A stretch of 64,000 nt of DNA, taken from assembly GCF_003335105.1 (NCBI RefSeq), contig NZ_QFWQ01000007.1, positions 108,149-172,148 of the forward strand. The letters run 5' to 3'. A program made the translations under genes and the position numbers. The stretch is from Rhodanobacter denitrificans. GTDB taxonomy: Bacteria; Pseudomonadota; Gammaproteobacteria; Xanthomonadales; Rhodanobacteraceae. The notes below the pieces were generated by a model. That model had not been told where the DNA came from, did not search any database, and saw only the letters and a list, made by a program, of their open reading frames with translations. Below are positions 9,474 to 18,119 of the stretch, piece by piece (positions within the stretch are counted from its first letter, which is position 1; every line of letters starts with the position of its first letter).

Positions 9474-10385
9474 TCAGCCCTGCTTGGCCACGGCGGGGGC
9501 GGCGACCTGCGCGGTTTGCGGCGCCGCAGCCGGCGCGGCGGAATGCGCCTCCTGCTCGGCCAGCCACTTGGCGAAATCCGCCTTGGACTTCACCACCACC
9601 ACGATCGGCATGAAGCCGTGATCCTGCCCGCACAGCTCGGCGCACTGGCCGCGGTAGGTGCCAGGCGCGGTGAAGTTGGCCCACGCCGCGTTGATGATCC
9701 CGGGGATCGCGTCGATCTTCCAGCCGGTTGCCGGCACCCACCAGGAATGGATCACGTCGCCGCTGGTGATCACGAAGCGGATCTTGGTGTCGACCGGCAC
9801 CACCAGCGGCTTGTCGACGTTCAGCAGGTAGGTGCTTTCGTCGCCGACCTTGACCGCGAACGGGTCCAGGCCGGAACCGAGCTGGCGGGTCTGGTCGCTC
9901 TGCGAGTCGAGCTTGGACATGAAGCCGACCTTGTCGATCGACTTGCCCATGTAGTCGACGTAGTCGTAGCGCCACTTCCACTGGTAACCGGTGACCTTGA
10001 CGGTCATCTGCGAACCGGTGGTGTCGGCCCAGCTGGTGAGGCCGCCGGTGGCCAGGTAGGCCAGGGTAATCAGGATCAGCACCGGGATGGTCGTCCAGAT
10101 CACCTCCACCGTGGTGTTGTGCGACCACTTCTCGGCGACCGCGCCGCGCGACTTGCGGAAGCGGAACATCGCCACGAACATCGCGCCGAACACCAGCACG
10201 CCGATCACGGTGCACACGCCGAGCGCAATGTTGTTGAGGTGGTACGGCACCTGCGACCAGGTACTCGCGCCGCGCGCCATGTTCAGCTGCCACGGACCGG
10301 GGGCGGCCAGGGCCACGCTGCCGAACGATGCAAGGGCGAGGGCCGCCGCTGCCGTGAATGATCGCCTGATGCCGCCAGATGTCAT
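9474..10385 (-). CDS. ctaC: Cytochrome c oxidase subunit II
   Basis: The 303-residue protein has a signal peptide, two membrane helices and a periplasmic cupredoxin domain that accepts electrons from cytochrome c. The CuA ligands are visible: His in IHSWWVP and the cluster CAELCGQDHGFM. The C-terminus carries an Ala/Pro-rich tail. I choose the ATG preceded by AAAGGTG with 8-base spacing rather than the GTG nine bases upstream. No haem-binding CxxCH is fused to it, so this is not a caa3-type subunit. Confidence 0.96.
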   Translation of the reverse strand: MTSGGIRRSFTAAAALALASFGSVALAAPGPWQLNMARGASTWSQVPYHLNNIALGVCTVIGVLVFGAMFVAMFRFRKSRGAVAEKWSHNTTVEVIWTTIPVLILITLAYLATGGLTSWADTTGSQMTVKVTGYQWKWRYDYVDYMGKSIDKVGFMSKLDSQSDQTRQLGSGLDPFAVKVGDESTYLLNVDKPLVVPVDTKIRFVITSGDVIHSWWVPATGWKIDAIPGIINAAWANFTAPGTYRGQCAELCGQDHGFMPIVVVVKSKADFAKWLAEQEAHSAAPAAAPQTAQVAAPAVAKQG

Positions 10386-10405
10386 GTCTTGCACCTTTGT
10401 TGAAC

Positions 10406-10891
10406 CTACTTGCGTGGCTGCCCGTTGAAATCGGCCAGCAACACCATGAGTTTCTTCGACAGCTCGATGCGTTCCTGATCCGCCAGGAAAGCGCCGATCT
10501 CCAGCTCGCGCCCGTGCGACGACAACAGCAGGCGCCGACGCCCGTCGCCCGGCTCCAGCAGCACGCGCACCCAGTACGACTGGAAGCGCATGCGGCGGCG
10601 ACCTGGCAGGGATCGCACCTCCAGCGACACGGCGTCGAGGGTGATGCGCTCACTGCGGTCGCCGGCCCGCCAGGCCACGCTCAAGGCGACGGCCACGGCG
10701 GCGGATTCGACCAGGGCAAACAGCGGAGCGAACACATTCCCCTGCCATGCACCCAAGCCGGCCGTTACCAGCACCAGGGCCACCAGAACCACGATCAAGC
10801 GACGCAGACCGCGCCGGCTGAGCATGCGATTGGGCTTGAGCCACATCGTCACGCAGGGCAAGCCGGCGGTAGCTGGTCGAAGCACGATCAT
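10406..10891 (-). CDS. DUF2244 family membrane protein, first gene of the oxidase operon
   Basis: This 161-residue protein contains two adjacent membrane helices in its first half and a soluble C-terminal part, as in DUF2244 proteins often found beside ctaC. It begins with MIVLRPATAG. A longer reading from a TTG at 10948 is unlikely because that TTG is the -35 element of a promoter (10920-10948). The stop lies 20 bases before the ctaC start, so the two are probably cotranscribed. Function is unknown. Confidence 0.82.
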   Translation of the reverse strand: MIVLRPATAGLPCVTMWLKPNRMLSRRGLRRLIVVLVALVLVTAGLGAWQGNVFAPLFALVESAAVAVALSVAWRAGDRSERITLDAVSLEVRSLPGRRRMRFQSYWVRVLLEPGDGRRRLLLSSHGRELEIGAFLADQERIELSKKLMVLLADFNGQPRK

Positions 10892-10919
10892 GGGGACCCG
10901 GCGTGCCTGGAACACTGGA

Positions 10920-10948
10920 ATGATAGGCCGCGGCGAGGCGGTGGGCAA
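10920..10948 (-). promoter_or_regulatory. Promoter of the DUF2244-ctaC-ctaD-ctaE operon
   Basis: On the minus strand a -35 box TTGCCC (10943-10948) is followed after 17 bases by a -10 box TATCAT (10920-10925). The start is predicted near 10912, about 20 bases before the chosen ATG. It points away from putA, which is divergent. Confidence 0.5.
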
Positions 10949-11103
10949 GAATGTCGCACCCCGATGATCTGGATCAGGCTTGCGCGCCGCCCCGGATGCT
11001 AGCCCGGCGGGGCTCGCGCAGCGCCACGATCCGCTCGCTTCCGCGGCGGCCGGCGTACAATCCGCGCCTCCCCTCCGCCACCGCGGATCCTCGTGACCTG
11101 CCC

Positions 11104-14100
11104 GTGACCCAGCCCATCCTCAGCCCCGAACTCCCCGTCGACAACACCCCCGCACGCGCGCGCATCACTGCCGCCTGGCTGCGCGACGAAACCGAAGCCG
11201 TCAACGACCTGCTCGCCCAGGCCACCCTGCCGCCCGTCGAACGCGAACAGGTGATCGACCTCGCCGCCGGCCTGGTCGCCCGCGTGCGCACCCGCGCGAA
11301 AGACCAGAGCGCGGTCGAATCCTTCATGCGCCAATACGACCTGTCCTCCGAGGAAGGCGTGCTGCTGATGTGCGTGGCCGAGGCGCTGCTGCGCATCCCG
11401 GACAAGGCCACCGCCGACAAGCTGATCCGCGACAAGCTGGGCGACGCCGACTGGAAGAAGCACCTGGGCCAGAGCGAGTCGCTGTTCGTCAACGCCTCAA
11501 CCTGGGGCCTGATGCTCACCGGCCGCCTGGTGAACCTGGCCGAAGAGACGCGCCACGACTTCACCGGCGCGCTGAAGCGGCTGATCGGCCGCGCCGGCGA
11601 ACCGGCGATCCGCCTCGCGGTGCGCCAGGCAATGCGCATCATGGGCCACCAGTTCGTGATGGGGCAGACCATCGACGAGGCGCTGGACCGCTGCGCGAAG
11701 AAGGAATACGCGGTCTACCGCTACTCCTACGACATGCTGGGCGAGTCCGCGCTCACCGCCGAAACCGCCGAGCGCTACCAGGAGGACTACCGCCGCGCGA
11801 TCGCCGCGCTCGGTGCGCGCGGCCCATTTGCCAACCATACCGATGCCCCATCGATCTCGGTGAAGCTGTCCGCGCTGCACCCGCGCTACGAGGTGGCCAA
11901 GCGTGAGCTGGCCCGGCGCCAGCTCACCGAGAAACTGCTGGAACTGTCGCAGCTGGCGATGAAGCATGGCATCGCGCTGTCGGTCGACGCCGAGGAGGCC
12001 GACCGCCTCGAACTGTCGCTGGACATCATCGGCGACGTCTTCGCGCACCCCTCGCTGGCGGGCTGGAACGGCCTCGGCATCGTGGTGCAGGCGTACTCCA
12101 AGCGCACCCCGTTCGTGATCGACTGGCTGATCGAGACCGCGCGCAGCAGCGGCCGGCGCTGGTATGCGCGCCTGGTCAAGGGCGCCTACTGGGATGCCGA
12201 GATCAAGCGCGCGCAGGAGCAGGGACTGGCCGGCTATCCGGTGTACACGCGCAAGCCGAACACCGACGTGTCCTACCTCGCCTGCGCGCGCAAATTGTTC
12301 GATGCCGGCAGCGAGCTGATCTACCCGCAGTTCGCCACCCACAATGCGCACACCATCGCCGCCGTGCACCACCTCGCGCACGGCCGGCCGTTCGAGTATC
12401 AGCGCCTGCACGGCATGGGCACCGACCTGTACGCGGAGGTGATCGGCAAGGACAACCTGGACGTACCGTGCCGTGTCTATGCGCCGGTCGGCACGCACGA
12501 AGACCTGCTGCCGTACCTGGTGCGTCGCCTGCTCGAGAACGGCGCCAACACGAGCTTCGTCAACCGCGTGGTGGACGAGACGCTGCCGGTGCGCGAGCTG
12601 GTCGCCGATCCGTGCGAGACGGTGCGCCGCTTCGCCTCCATTCCGCATCCGCGCATCCCGCTGCCGGTGAACCTCTACGGCGAGAATGCCGTGCTGGCGC
12701 AGCATTCGAATTTTGTATCCAGGAAGAATTCCATGGGCGTCAATTTCTCCAACGACAACGAACTGAAAGCGATGGCCGACACGGTCAACGCGAACGCCGG
12801 CCCGTGGACCGCCGGCCCGTTGGTGCCGGGTGCGACGGCCAACGGCCCGACCGTGCAGGTGACCAATCCCGCCGATCGCCGCCAGACCGTCGGCAGCTAT
12901 GTCAGCGCCGACAGCGCCATCGTCGACAAGGCGCTGGCCAACGCGGTCGCCGCCCAGCCCGGCTGGGATCGCCTGCCCGCGGCCAGCCGCGCCGCGATCC
13001 TCGAACACGCCGCCGAACTGCTCGAGACGCGCCGCGGCGAGTTCATCGCGCTGTGCGTGCGCGAGGCCGGCAAGAGCCTGCCCGACGCGATCGCCGAGAT
13101 CCGCGAGGCGGCCGATTTCCTGCGCTACTACGCCACCATGGCGCGCCGCCTGTTCGGCCAGCCCGAGCAGTTGCCCGGCCCCACCGGCGAGAGCAACCAG
13201 CTGTTCCTCAACGGCCGTGGCGTTTTCGTCTGCATCAGCCCGTGGAACTTCCCGCTGGCGATCTTCCTGGGCCAGGTCAGCGCCGCGCTGGCCGCCGGCA
13301 ACAGCGTGATCGCCAAGCCGGCCGAGCAGACCTCGCTGATCGGCCACGCCGCGGTGAAACTGCTGCACGAGGCCGGCGTGCCGGTCGACGTGCTGCAGTA
13401 CCTGCCCGGCGATGGCGCCACCGTGGGCGCGGCGCTGACGAAGGACCCGCGCGTATCCGGCGTCGCCTTCACCGGTTCCACCGAAACCGCCTGGGCGATC
13501 AACCGTGCGCTGGCCGCGCGCAACGCGCCGATCGCCGCGCTGATCGCCGAGACCGGCGGCCAGAACGCGATGATCGCCGACTCCTCCGCCCTGCCCGAGC
13601 AGATCGTCAAGGATGTGATCGCCTCCGCGTTCCAGTCCGCCGGCCAGCGCTGCTCGGCCGCACGCGTGCTGTTCGTGCAGGAGGACATCGCCGACAAGGT
13701 CACCGCGATGCTGGCCGGCGCGATGGGCGAGCTGAAGGTGGGCGACCCGGGCCAGCTCTCCACCGACGTGGGCCCGGTGATCGACGAGGACGCCAGGCGC
13801 ATCCTGGTCGATCACGCCGCGCGCATGGACACCGAGGCGAAGAAGATCGGCGGGGTCGCGCTCGACCCGGCGACCACCGCGCACGGCACCTTCTTTGCCC
13901 CGTGCGCCTACGAGATCGGTTCGCTGGCCACGCTGACCCGCGAGGTGTTCGGCCCGGTGCTGCACATCATCCGCTGGAAGGGCAGCGAGCTGGCCCAGGT
14001 GGTCGAGCAGATCAACGCCACCGGCTACGGCCTCACCCTGGGCGTGCACAGCCGCATCAACGACACCGTCGACTACATCAGCAGCCACGCCCGCGTCGGC

Positions 14101-14292
14101 AACTGCTACGTCAACCGCAACCAGATCGGCGCGGTGGTCGGCGTGCAGCCGTTCGGCGGCGAGAACCTGTCCGGCACCGGTCCCAAGGCCGGCGGCCCGC
14201 ACTACCTGCTGCGCTTCGCCGGCGAGCGCACGCTCACCATCAACACCACCGCCGCCGGCGGCAATGCCTCGCTGCTGACGATCGGCGAGTGA
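11104..14292 (+). CDS. putA: Bifunctional proline dehydrogenase / glutamate semialdehyde dehydrogenase
   Basis: The 1062-residue PutA oxidises proline to glutamate in two steps. The N-terminal FAD barrel shows RLVKGAYWDAE and YPQFATHNAHT. The C-terminal aldehyde dehydrogenase shows FTGSTETA, ETGGQNAM and the catalytic Cys in SAGQRCSA. There is no N-terminal ribbon-helix-helix domain, so it is the short, non-DNA-binding type and cannot repress its own gene. I use the GTG at 11104 because a TACAAT -10-like box at 11056-11061 lies inside any longer reading. It is divergent from the oxidase operon. Confidence 0.97.
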   Translation: MTQPILSPELPVDNTPARARITAAWLRDETEAVNDLLAQATLPPVEREQVIDLAAGLVARVRTRAKDQSAVESFMRQYDLSSEEGVLLMCVAEALLRIPDKATADKLIRDKLGDADWKKHLGQSESLFVNASTWGLMLTGRLVNLAEETRHDFTGALKRLIGRAGEPAIRLAVRQAMRIMGHQFVMGQTIDEALDRCAKKEYAVYRYSYDMLGESALTAETAERYQEDYRRAIAALGARGPFANHTDAPSISVKLSALHPRYEVAKRELARRQLTEKLLELSQLAMKHGIALSVDAEEADRLELSLDIIGDVFAHPSLAGWNGLGIVVQAYSKRTPFVIDWLIETARSSGRRWYARLVKGAYWDAEIKRAQEQGLAGYPVYTRKPNTDVSYLACARKLFDAGSELIYPQFATHNAHTIAAVHHLAHGRPFEYQRLHGMGTDLYAEVIGKDNLDVPCRVYAPVGTHEDLLPYLVRRLLENGANTSFVNRVVDETLPVRELVADPCETVRRFASIPHPRIPLPVNLYGENAVLAQHSNFVSRKNSMGVNFSNDNELKAMADTVNANAGPWTAGPLVPGATANGPTVQVTNPADRRQTVGSYVSADSAIVDKALANAVAAQPGWDRLPAASRAAILEHAAELLETRRGEFIALCVREAGKSLPDAIAEIREAADFLRYYATMARRLFGQPEQLPGPTGESNQLFLNGRGVFVCISPWNFPLAIFLGQVSAALAAGNSVIAKPAEQTSLIGHAAVKLLHEAGVPVDVLQYLPGDGATVGAALTKDPRVSGVAFTGSTETAWAINRALAARNAPIAALIAETGGQNAMIADSSALPEQIVKDVIASAFQSAGQRCSAARVLFVQEDIADKVTAMLAGAMGELKVGDPGQLSTDVGPVIDEDARRILVDHAARMDTEAKKIGGVALDPATTAHGTFFAPCAYEIGSLATLTREVFGPVLHIIRWKGSELAQVVEQINATGYGLTLGVHSRINDTVDYISSHARVGNCYVNRNQIGAVVGVQPFGGENLSGTGPKAGGPHYLLRFAGERTLTINTTAAGGNASLLTIGE

Positions 14293-14483
14293 TCCCCCGC
14301 CGCAGCGGCTCGTGCCATCGAGCTGCTGCGGCGACGGTGTTCCGGTTCGGCATGCGGGGCACCGCCGGGGATTGAAGCCGGCGCCGCCGCATGGGCCGGC
14401 CAGGTTCCGCGCCAAGCGCCTTGCATGCCATGCGCGGCTCCGCCAGTCTCGGTTCTGTACCCGAACGCAGAGCGCGCACGATC

Positions 14484-15893
14484 ATGACCGACCTCGACGA
14501 TCTCGCTATCACCCTGCAGCACGTGCGCGGCGCGCAACTGCGCGACCCGATGCCGACCTGGCCGACCCGCGCAGAACGCCTGCGCAAGCTGGAAACGATG
14601 CTGCTCGAACAGCGTGCGGCGTTCGCCGCGGCGATCGACGCCGATTTCGGGCAGCGTCCGGTCGAGGAGACCGACCTGCTGGAGGTCTTTCCCAGCCTGT
14701 CGGCGGTGCGCCATGCGCTCGGCCACGGCCGACGCTGGATGAAGCCGCGGCGGCGCCTCGCCGGCCTGCTGTTCCTGCCTGCGCGCACCGAGCTGCGGCC
14801 GCAGCCGCGGGGCGTGGTCGGCATCATCGTGCCGTGGAACTACCCGCTGTATCTGGCGGTCGGCCCGCTGGTCGACGCGCTGGTCGCCGGCAACCGCGTG
14901 ATGCTGAAGATGAGCGAATACACGCCACGCTTCTCTGCGCTGTTCGCCGAGCAGGTGGCAAAGTATTTCCCCTCCGGCGAAGTGCTGGTCGTGACCGGCG
15001 ACGCCGGAGTGGCGCAGGCGTTCTCCGCCCTGCCGTTCGACCATCTGCTGTTCACCGGTTCCACCGCCGTGGGCCATCACGTGATGCGCGCGGCCGCGGC
15101 CAACCTCACCCCGGTGACGCTGGAGCTGGGCGGCAAGTCGCCGGCGATCATCGGCCCCGGCGCGCGCTTCGGGCAGGCGGTGGAACGCATCATGTTCGGC
15201 AAGCTGGTCAACGCCGGACAGACCTGCATCGCGCCGGACTACGTGCTGCTGCCGCGCGCGCGCGTGGCGGAATTCGTCGAACTGGCGGGCCGGGTGATGG
15301 CCCGGATGTATCCGCGCCTGGGCGCGAACACGCAGTACGCCAGCATCGCCTCCGACCGCCAGTACCAGCGTCTGGCCGGCCTGCGCGACGATGCCGCGGC
15401 CGCAGGCGCGCAGGTGCATGCACTCGGTGAAACGGCGGAGGATCCGGCACGCCGGCTGCTTCCCCCGCAATTGCTGACCGGCGTCGACGACGGCATGGCG
15501 GTGATGCGCGAGGAGATCTTCGGCCCGCTGCTGCCGCTGCTGCCGTACGACTCGCTGGACGATGCCATCGCCCATGTCGCCGCGCGCCCGCATCCGCTGG
15601 CGCTGTACCTGTTCGAGAACGACCAGGCCCGCATTGACCAGGTGCTGGCGCGCACCCATGCCGGCGGCGTCAGCCTCAACGACACGCTGTACCACATCGC
15701 CCAGCACGATCTGCCATTTGGCGGTGTCGGCGCGTCCGGCATGGGTGGCTATCACGGCGAGGCCGGCTTCCGCACCTTCTCGCACCTGAAACCGGTATTC
15801 CGCCAGGCGCGCTGGAACGGTGCCGGCCTGCTCAACCCGCCCTACGGCGCGCGCTTCCGGCGCCTGCTCGCCCTGCTGCTGCGCCGCGGTTGA
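14484..15893 (+). CDS. Coniferyl-aldehyde-type NAD(P)+ aldehyde dehydrogenase
   Basis: The 469-residue class-3-like aldehyde dehydrogenase shows IIVPWNYPLYL, ELGGKSP and the catalytic Cys in NAGQTCIAPDY. The APDY context and the short length match coniferyl aldehyde dehydrogenases (CalB-like) and fatty aldehyde dehydrogenases. The actual substrate cannot be told from sequence. The ATG is taken where similarity begins. It follows putA by 191 bases and ends just before the terminator at 15910-15937. Confidence 0.9.
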   Translation: MTDLDDLAITLQHVRGAQLRDPMPTWPTRAERLRKLETMLLEQRAAFAAAIDADFGQRPVEETDLLEVFPSLSAVRHALGHGRRWMKPRRRLAGLLFLPARTELRPQPRGVVGIIVPWNYPLYLAVGPLVDALVAGNRVMLKMSEYTPRFSALFAEQVAKYFPSGEVLVVTGDAGVAQAFSALPFDHLLFTGSTAVGHHVMRAAAANLTPVTLELGGKSPAIIGPGARFGQAVERIMFGKLVNAGQTCIAPDYVLLPRARVAEFVELAGRVMARMYPRLGANTQYASIASDRQYQRLAGLRDDAAAAGAQVHALGETAEDPARRLLPPQLLTGVDDGMAVMREEIFGPLLPLLPYDSLDDAIAHVAARPHPLALYLFENDQARIDQVLARTHAGGVSLNDTLYHIAQHDLPFGGVGASGMGGYHGEAGFRTFSHLKPVFRQARWNGAGLLNPPYGARFRRLLALLLRRG

Positions 15894-15909
15894 AATCCTT
15901 CGCACAAAA

Positions 15910-15937
15910 AAACCTCCCCGCCGGGGCGGGGAGGTTT
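15910..15937. terminator. Bidirectional terminator between aldehyde dehydrogenase and fadL
   Basis: A perfect 13-bp stem (AAACCTCCCCGCC with its complement) closes a 2-base loop. It has an A-run on the left and T3 on the right. It lies between the convergent aldehyde dehydrogenase and FadL genes and can serve both. Confidence 0.85.
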
Positions 15938-15965
15938 CACTTGCACGGTTACGGCATGTCGGGGG

Positions 15966-17465
15966 TCAGAACTTGTACGTCGCCGACAGGCCGAGCAGGT
16001 TGCCGTAGTCGTCGAAGTTGCCGGTGACCACGTCGCCGGTGGAGCTTGTGCTGTTGATGTGCGCCTGGTTCACGAAGATGTGCGCATACGAAGCGTTGAT
16101 CTCGAAGCGGTCGCTCGCCTTGTAGCCGATGCCCACCGTCGCCAGCTTGCGGGTGGAGTCCGGCACGCGCACGTCACGCACCGAGTTGTAGGTCGGCGTG
16201 GTGTCGACCGCGATGCCCGCGCGCAGCGTGACCTTGTCGTTGAGGTAGTAGTCACCGCCGATCGAGGCGTAGACCGTGTTGCGCCAGTTGAACGTCTCGG
16301 CGGTGTCGGGCTGGCCGGGGTTGCCGTACTTGACGCGCAGTTCCTTGAACACGTCCCACTTGGTGTAGGCGAAATCGATGCCCAGGCCGAACTTCTCCGC
16401 CTGATGCCAGTAGCTCGCGCTGATCACGGCCGGCGTGGTGAAGCCGGCGGTGCCGGTGGTGTGCGAGAACGGCGGGATCGAGCCGGCCAGCGCCGGATTG
16501 GCGAGCAGCAGGTCGTAGCCCGGCGTGGTGTTGAAGTTGCCGGTGCCCTCGAGGCGATGGCTGATCTTGGAGCGGTAATTCAGCGCCAGCTTGTCGTTCG
16601 GCGTGAGCTTCCAGAAGGCGCCGACCTGGTAGCCATAGGCCCAGTCGTCACCCTTGACACGGGCATAGCCGTCCACGCCCTGCGGCGTCACCGCCGCCAC
16701 GCCGGCCGCGGCGGCCTGGCCCTGCTGCACGGCCTGCTGGATCATGGCGGCCGCAGTGGCCGGCGGGATCTGGCCGGCGGCAGCCGCGGCCTGGATCTGC
16801 GCAACGCCGGCCGCGGTCTGTGCGGCGATGCCCTGCTGGATGCCCAGGCCCACGGCGTTGAAGTTTATCGCGCTGGTCAGCTCGGCCGAAGTGCGCTGCG
16901 CGATAGCGCTCACGCCCAGGGCAAACGTGTCGGTCACGTCGTACGACGCCGAGAGGGTGGCATCCAGCGACTGGAACTTGGACTTGATGCCGTTGTAGCG
17001 GCCCACCCAGTCGCGGTCGTACTCGGTCTGGAAGCCGAACGGGACCGAGAAGCCGAGGCCCAGGTGCACCTTGTCCGAGACCTTGCTGGAAATAAACAGC
17101 GCCGGCACCGGCAGGGTGGTGCCGGCGTCGCCGCCATTGCCGCCGGAGATCGGACGGCCCAGCACGTCGTGCGCGCTGCCGTTGAACTTGGCACTGAAAT
17201 TGATGGCGGTGACGTCGGCCTGGAGATAGGTGCCGTCCAGCTCGGTCATCGCCGCAGGATTGTTCGCCACCACCGAGGCATCGCCGCCGGCGGTCGCCGA
17301 GCCGGCGTAGGCGCGGCCCATGCTCTTGGTGCTGTTTTCCTTGAGCTGGAAAGCGCTGGCGTCGGCGCTTGCAGGGGCAACCAGTGCACCAACGACCGCA
17401 ATGCTCAGCGCGGCGAGCGCCAATGGACGGGTTGCGCCCGAAAGAGAACGGAAAGACGTGTGCAT
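15966..17465 (-). CDS. fadL: Outer-membrane long-chain fatty acid transporter, FadL/OMPP1/TodX family
   Basis: The 499-residue protein has a signal peptide ending near SADA, then the FadL N-terminal hatch signature (AFQLKENSTKSMGRAYAG, with NNPAAM following). Its C-terminus is a beta-barrel ending in Phe. FadL proteins import long-chain fatty acids or other hydrophobic compounds. A low-complexity Ala/Gln-rich segment of about 60 residues interrupts the middle. The chosen ATG has CAGGAG six bases upstream. A near-palindromic operator-like site lies at 17536-17553 in the promoter region. Confidence 0.93.
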   Translation of the reverse strand: MHTSFRSLSGATRPLALAALSIAVVGALVAPASADASAFQLKENSTKSMGRAYAGSATAGGDASVVANNPAAMTELDGTYLQADVTAINFSAKFNGSAHDVLGRPISGGNGGDAGTTLPVPALFISSKVSDKVHLGLGFSVPFGFQTEYDRDWVGRYNGIKSKFQSLDATLSASYDVTDTFALGVSAIAQRTSAELTSAINFNAVGLGIQQGIAAQTAAGVAQIQAAAAAGQIPPATAAAMIQQAVQQGQAAAAGVAAVTPQGVDGYARVKGDDWAYGYQVGAFWKLTPNDKLALNYRSKISHRLEGTGNFNTTPGYDLLLANPALAGSIPPFSHTTGTAGFTTPAVISASYWHQAEKFGLGIDFAYTKWDVFKELRVKYGNPGQPDTAETFNWRNTVYASIGGDYYLNDKVTLRAGIAVDTTPTYNSVRDVRVPDSTRKLATVGIGYKASDRFEINASYAHIFVNQAHINSTSSTGDVVTGNFDDYGNLLGLSATYKF

Positions 17466-17535
17466 CGCATGCTCCTGCATGTTGTTGTGGTGCGACTTGT
17501 ATGGTTATCGGATGGCTGCAGGTAGGGCGCATTGA

Positions 17536-17553
17536 TTCATACGCGCGTTTGAA
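17536..17553. promoter_or_regulatory. Palindromic operator-like site upstream of fadL
   Basis: The 18-base site TTCATACGCGCGTTTGAA matches its own reverse complement at 16 of 18 positions. It lies 71 bases upstream of the fadL start. TetR-type regulators of fatty acid metabolism (PsrA/FadR-like) bind TTCAAAC/GTTTGAA-type palindromes, so control of fadL by fatty acid status is plausible inference. Confidence 0.45.
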
Positions 17554-17728
17554 CTACCTGCGCGGAACTTAGCCCTCTTGCACAAGGTGTTGCAAGTGCG
17601 GTCGCAACAAAATACTAACGCGGCCATTGCATCTGGATGGGCAGACTGGGACCGGCGGCGAGGGGGCTGCTACCCTCTCGCGCCGGCGGTCGCCGCCACC
17701 ATCACCCCACTGCCCAGCGAGCCGCACC

Positions 17729-18022
17729 ATGCAATGTTTCGTCTATGCCAGCGTGCGCAAGGCCGACAGCTACCTGTGGCTGGCGCAGCGCGACGCGTTC
17801 GACCTGCTGCCCGAACCGCTGGTCCTGTTGCTGGGCGAATTGCGCTTCGTGATGGAGGTGCAGCTGGACGAGCAGCGCAAACTGCCGGTCGAGGATGCCA
17901 TCCAGGTGCTCGAGCACCTGCACTCTCAGGGCTGGCACTTGCAGCTGCCGCCGCAGGAGACCCTCGCCAGCGCCAACCACCCCGCGTATACCCATTCACC
18001 GCGGGACGATCGGGACGATTGA
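17729..18022 (+). CDS. YcgL domain-containing protein
   Basis: This 97-residue protein begins MQCFVYASVRKADSYLW and has the central LGELRFVMEV segment typical of the YcgL family, whose function is unknown. Length matches the family (about 90-110 residues). The start is the ATG where the YcgL fold begins; the in-frame extension upstream is low-complexity and rejected. It lies alone between the divergent fadL and the ankyrin gene. Confidence 0.88.
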   Translation: MQCFVYASVRKADSYLWLAQRDAFDLLPEPLVLLLGELRFVMEVQLDEQRKLPVEDAIQVLEHLHSQGWHLQLPPQETLASANHPAYTHSPRDDRDD

Positions 18023-18107
18023 ATCGCGCGCCGTGCCGCCGCATGCGGTGCAGCGGGACCAAGTCGAGCGTTAACACTTGGTTACCGCCTGCATCTCCAA
18101 CGATTTC

Positions 18108-18113
18108 TATACT
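18108..18113 (+). promoter_or_regulatory. -10 box suggesting a leaderless transcript for the ankyrin gene
   Basis: TATACT ends only six bases before the ATG at 18120, so transcription would start at or next to the start codon. There is no purine-rich ribosome binding site in front of the ATG. No convincing -35 box is seen at 17-base spacing, so this is tentative. Confidence 0.3.
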
Positions 18114-18119
18114 GTCCCC

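Noticed and set aside
10892-10948. TTG start extending the DUF2244 protein by 19 codons
   Set aside because: The TTG coincides with the -35 box of a 17-bp-spaced promoter, and the next in-frame ATG has family-like sequence after it.
10951-11103. 50-codon N-terminal extension of PutA
   Set aside because: The extension is Arg/Pro-rich, unlike any PutA N-terminus, and contains a TACAAT promoter element.
11497-14415. 972-codon minus-strand frame opposite putA
   Set aside because: It is a shadow frame with Gly/Arg/His-rich composition; putA is complete and motif-rich on the other strand.
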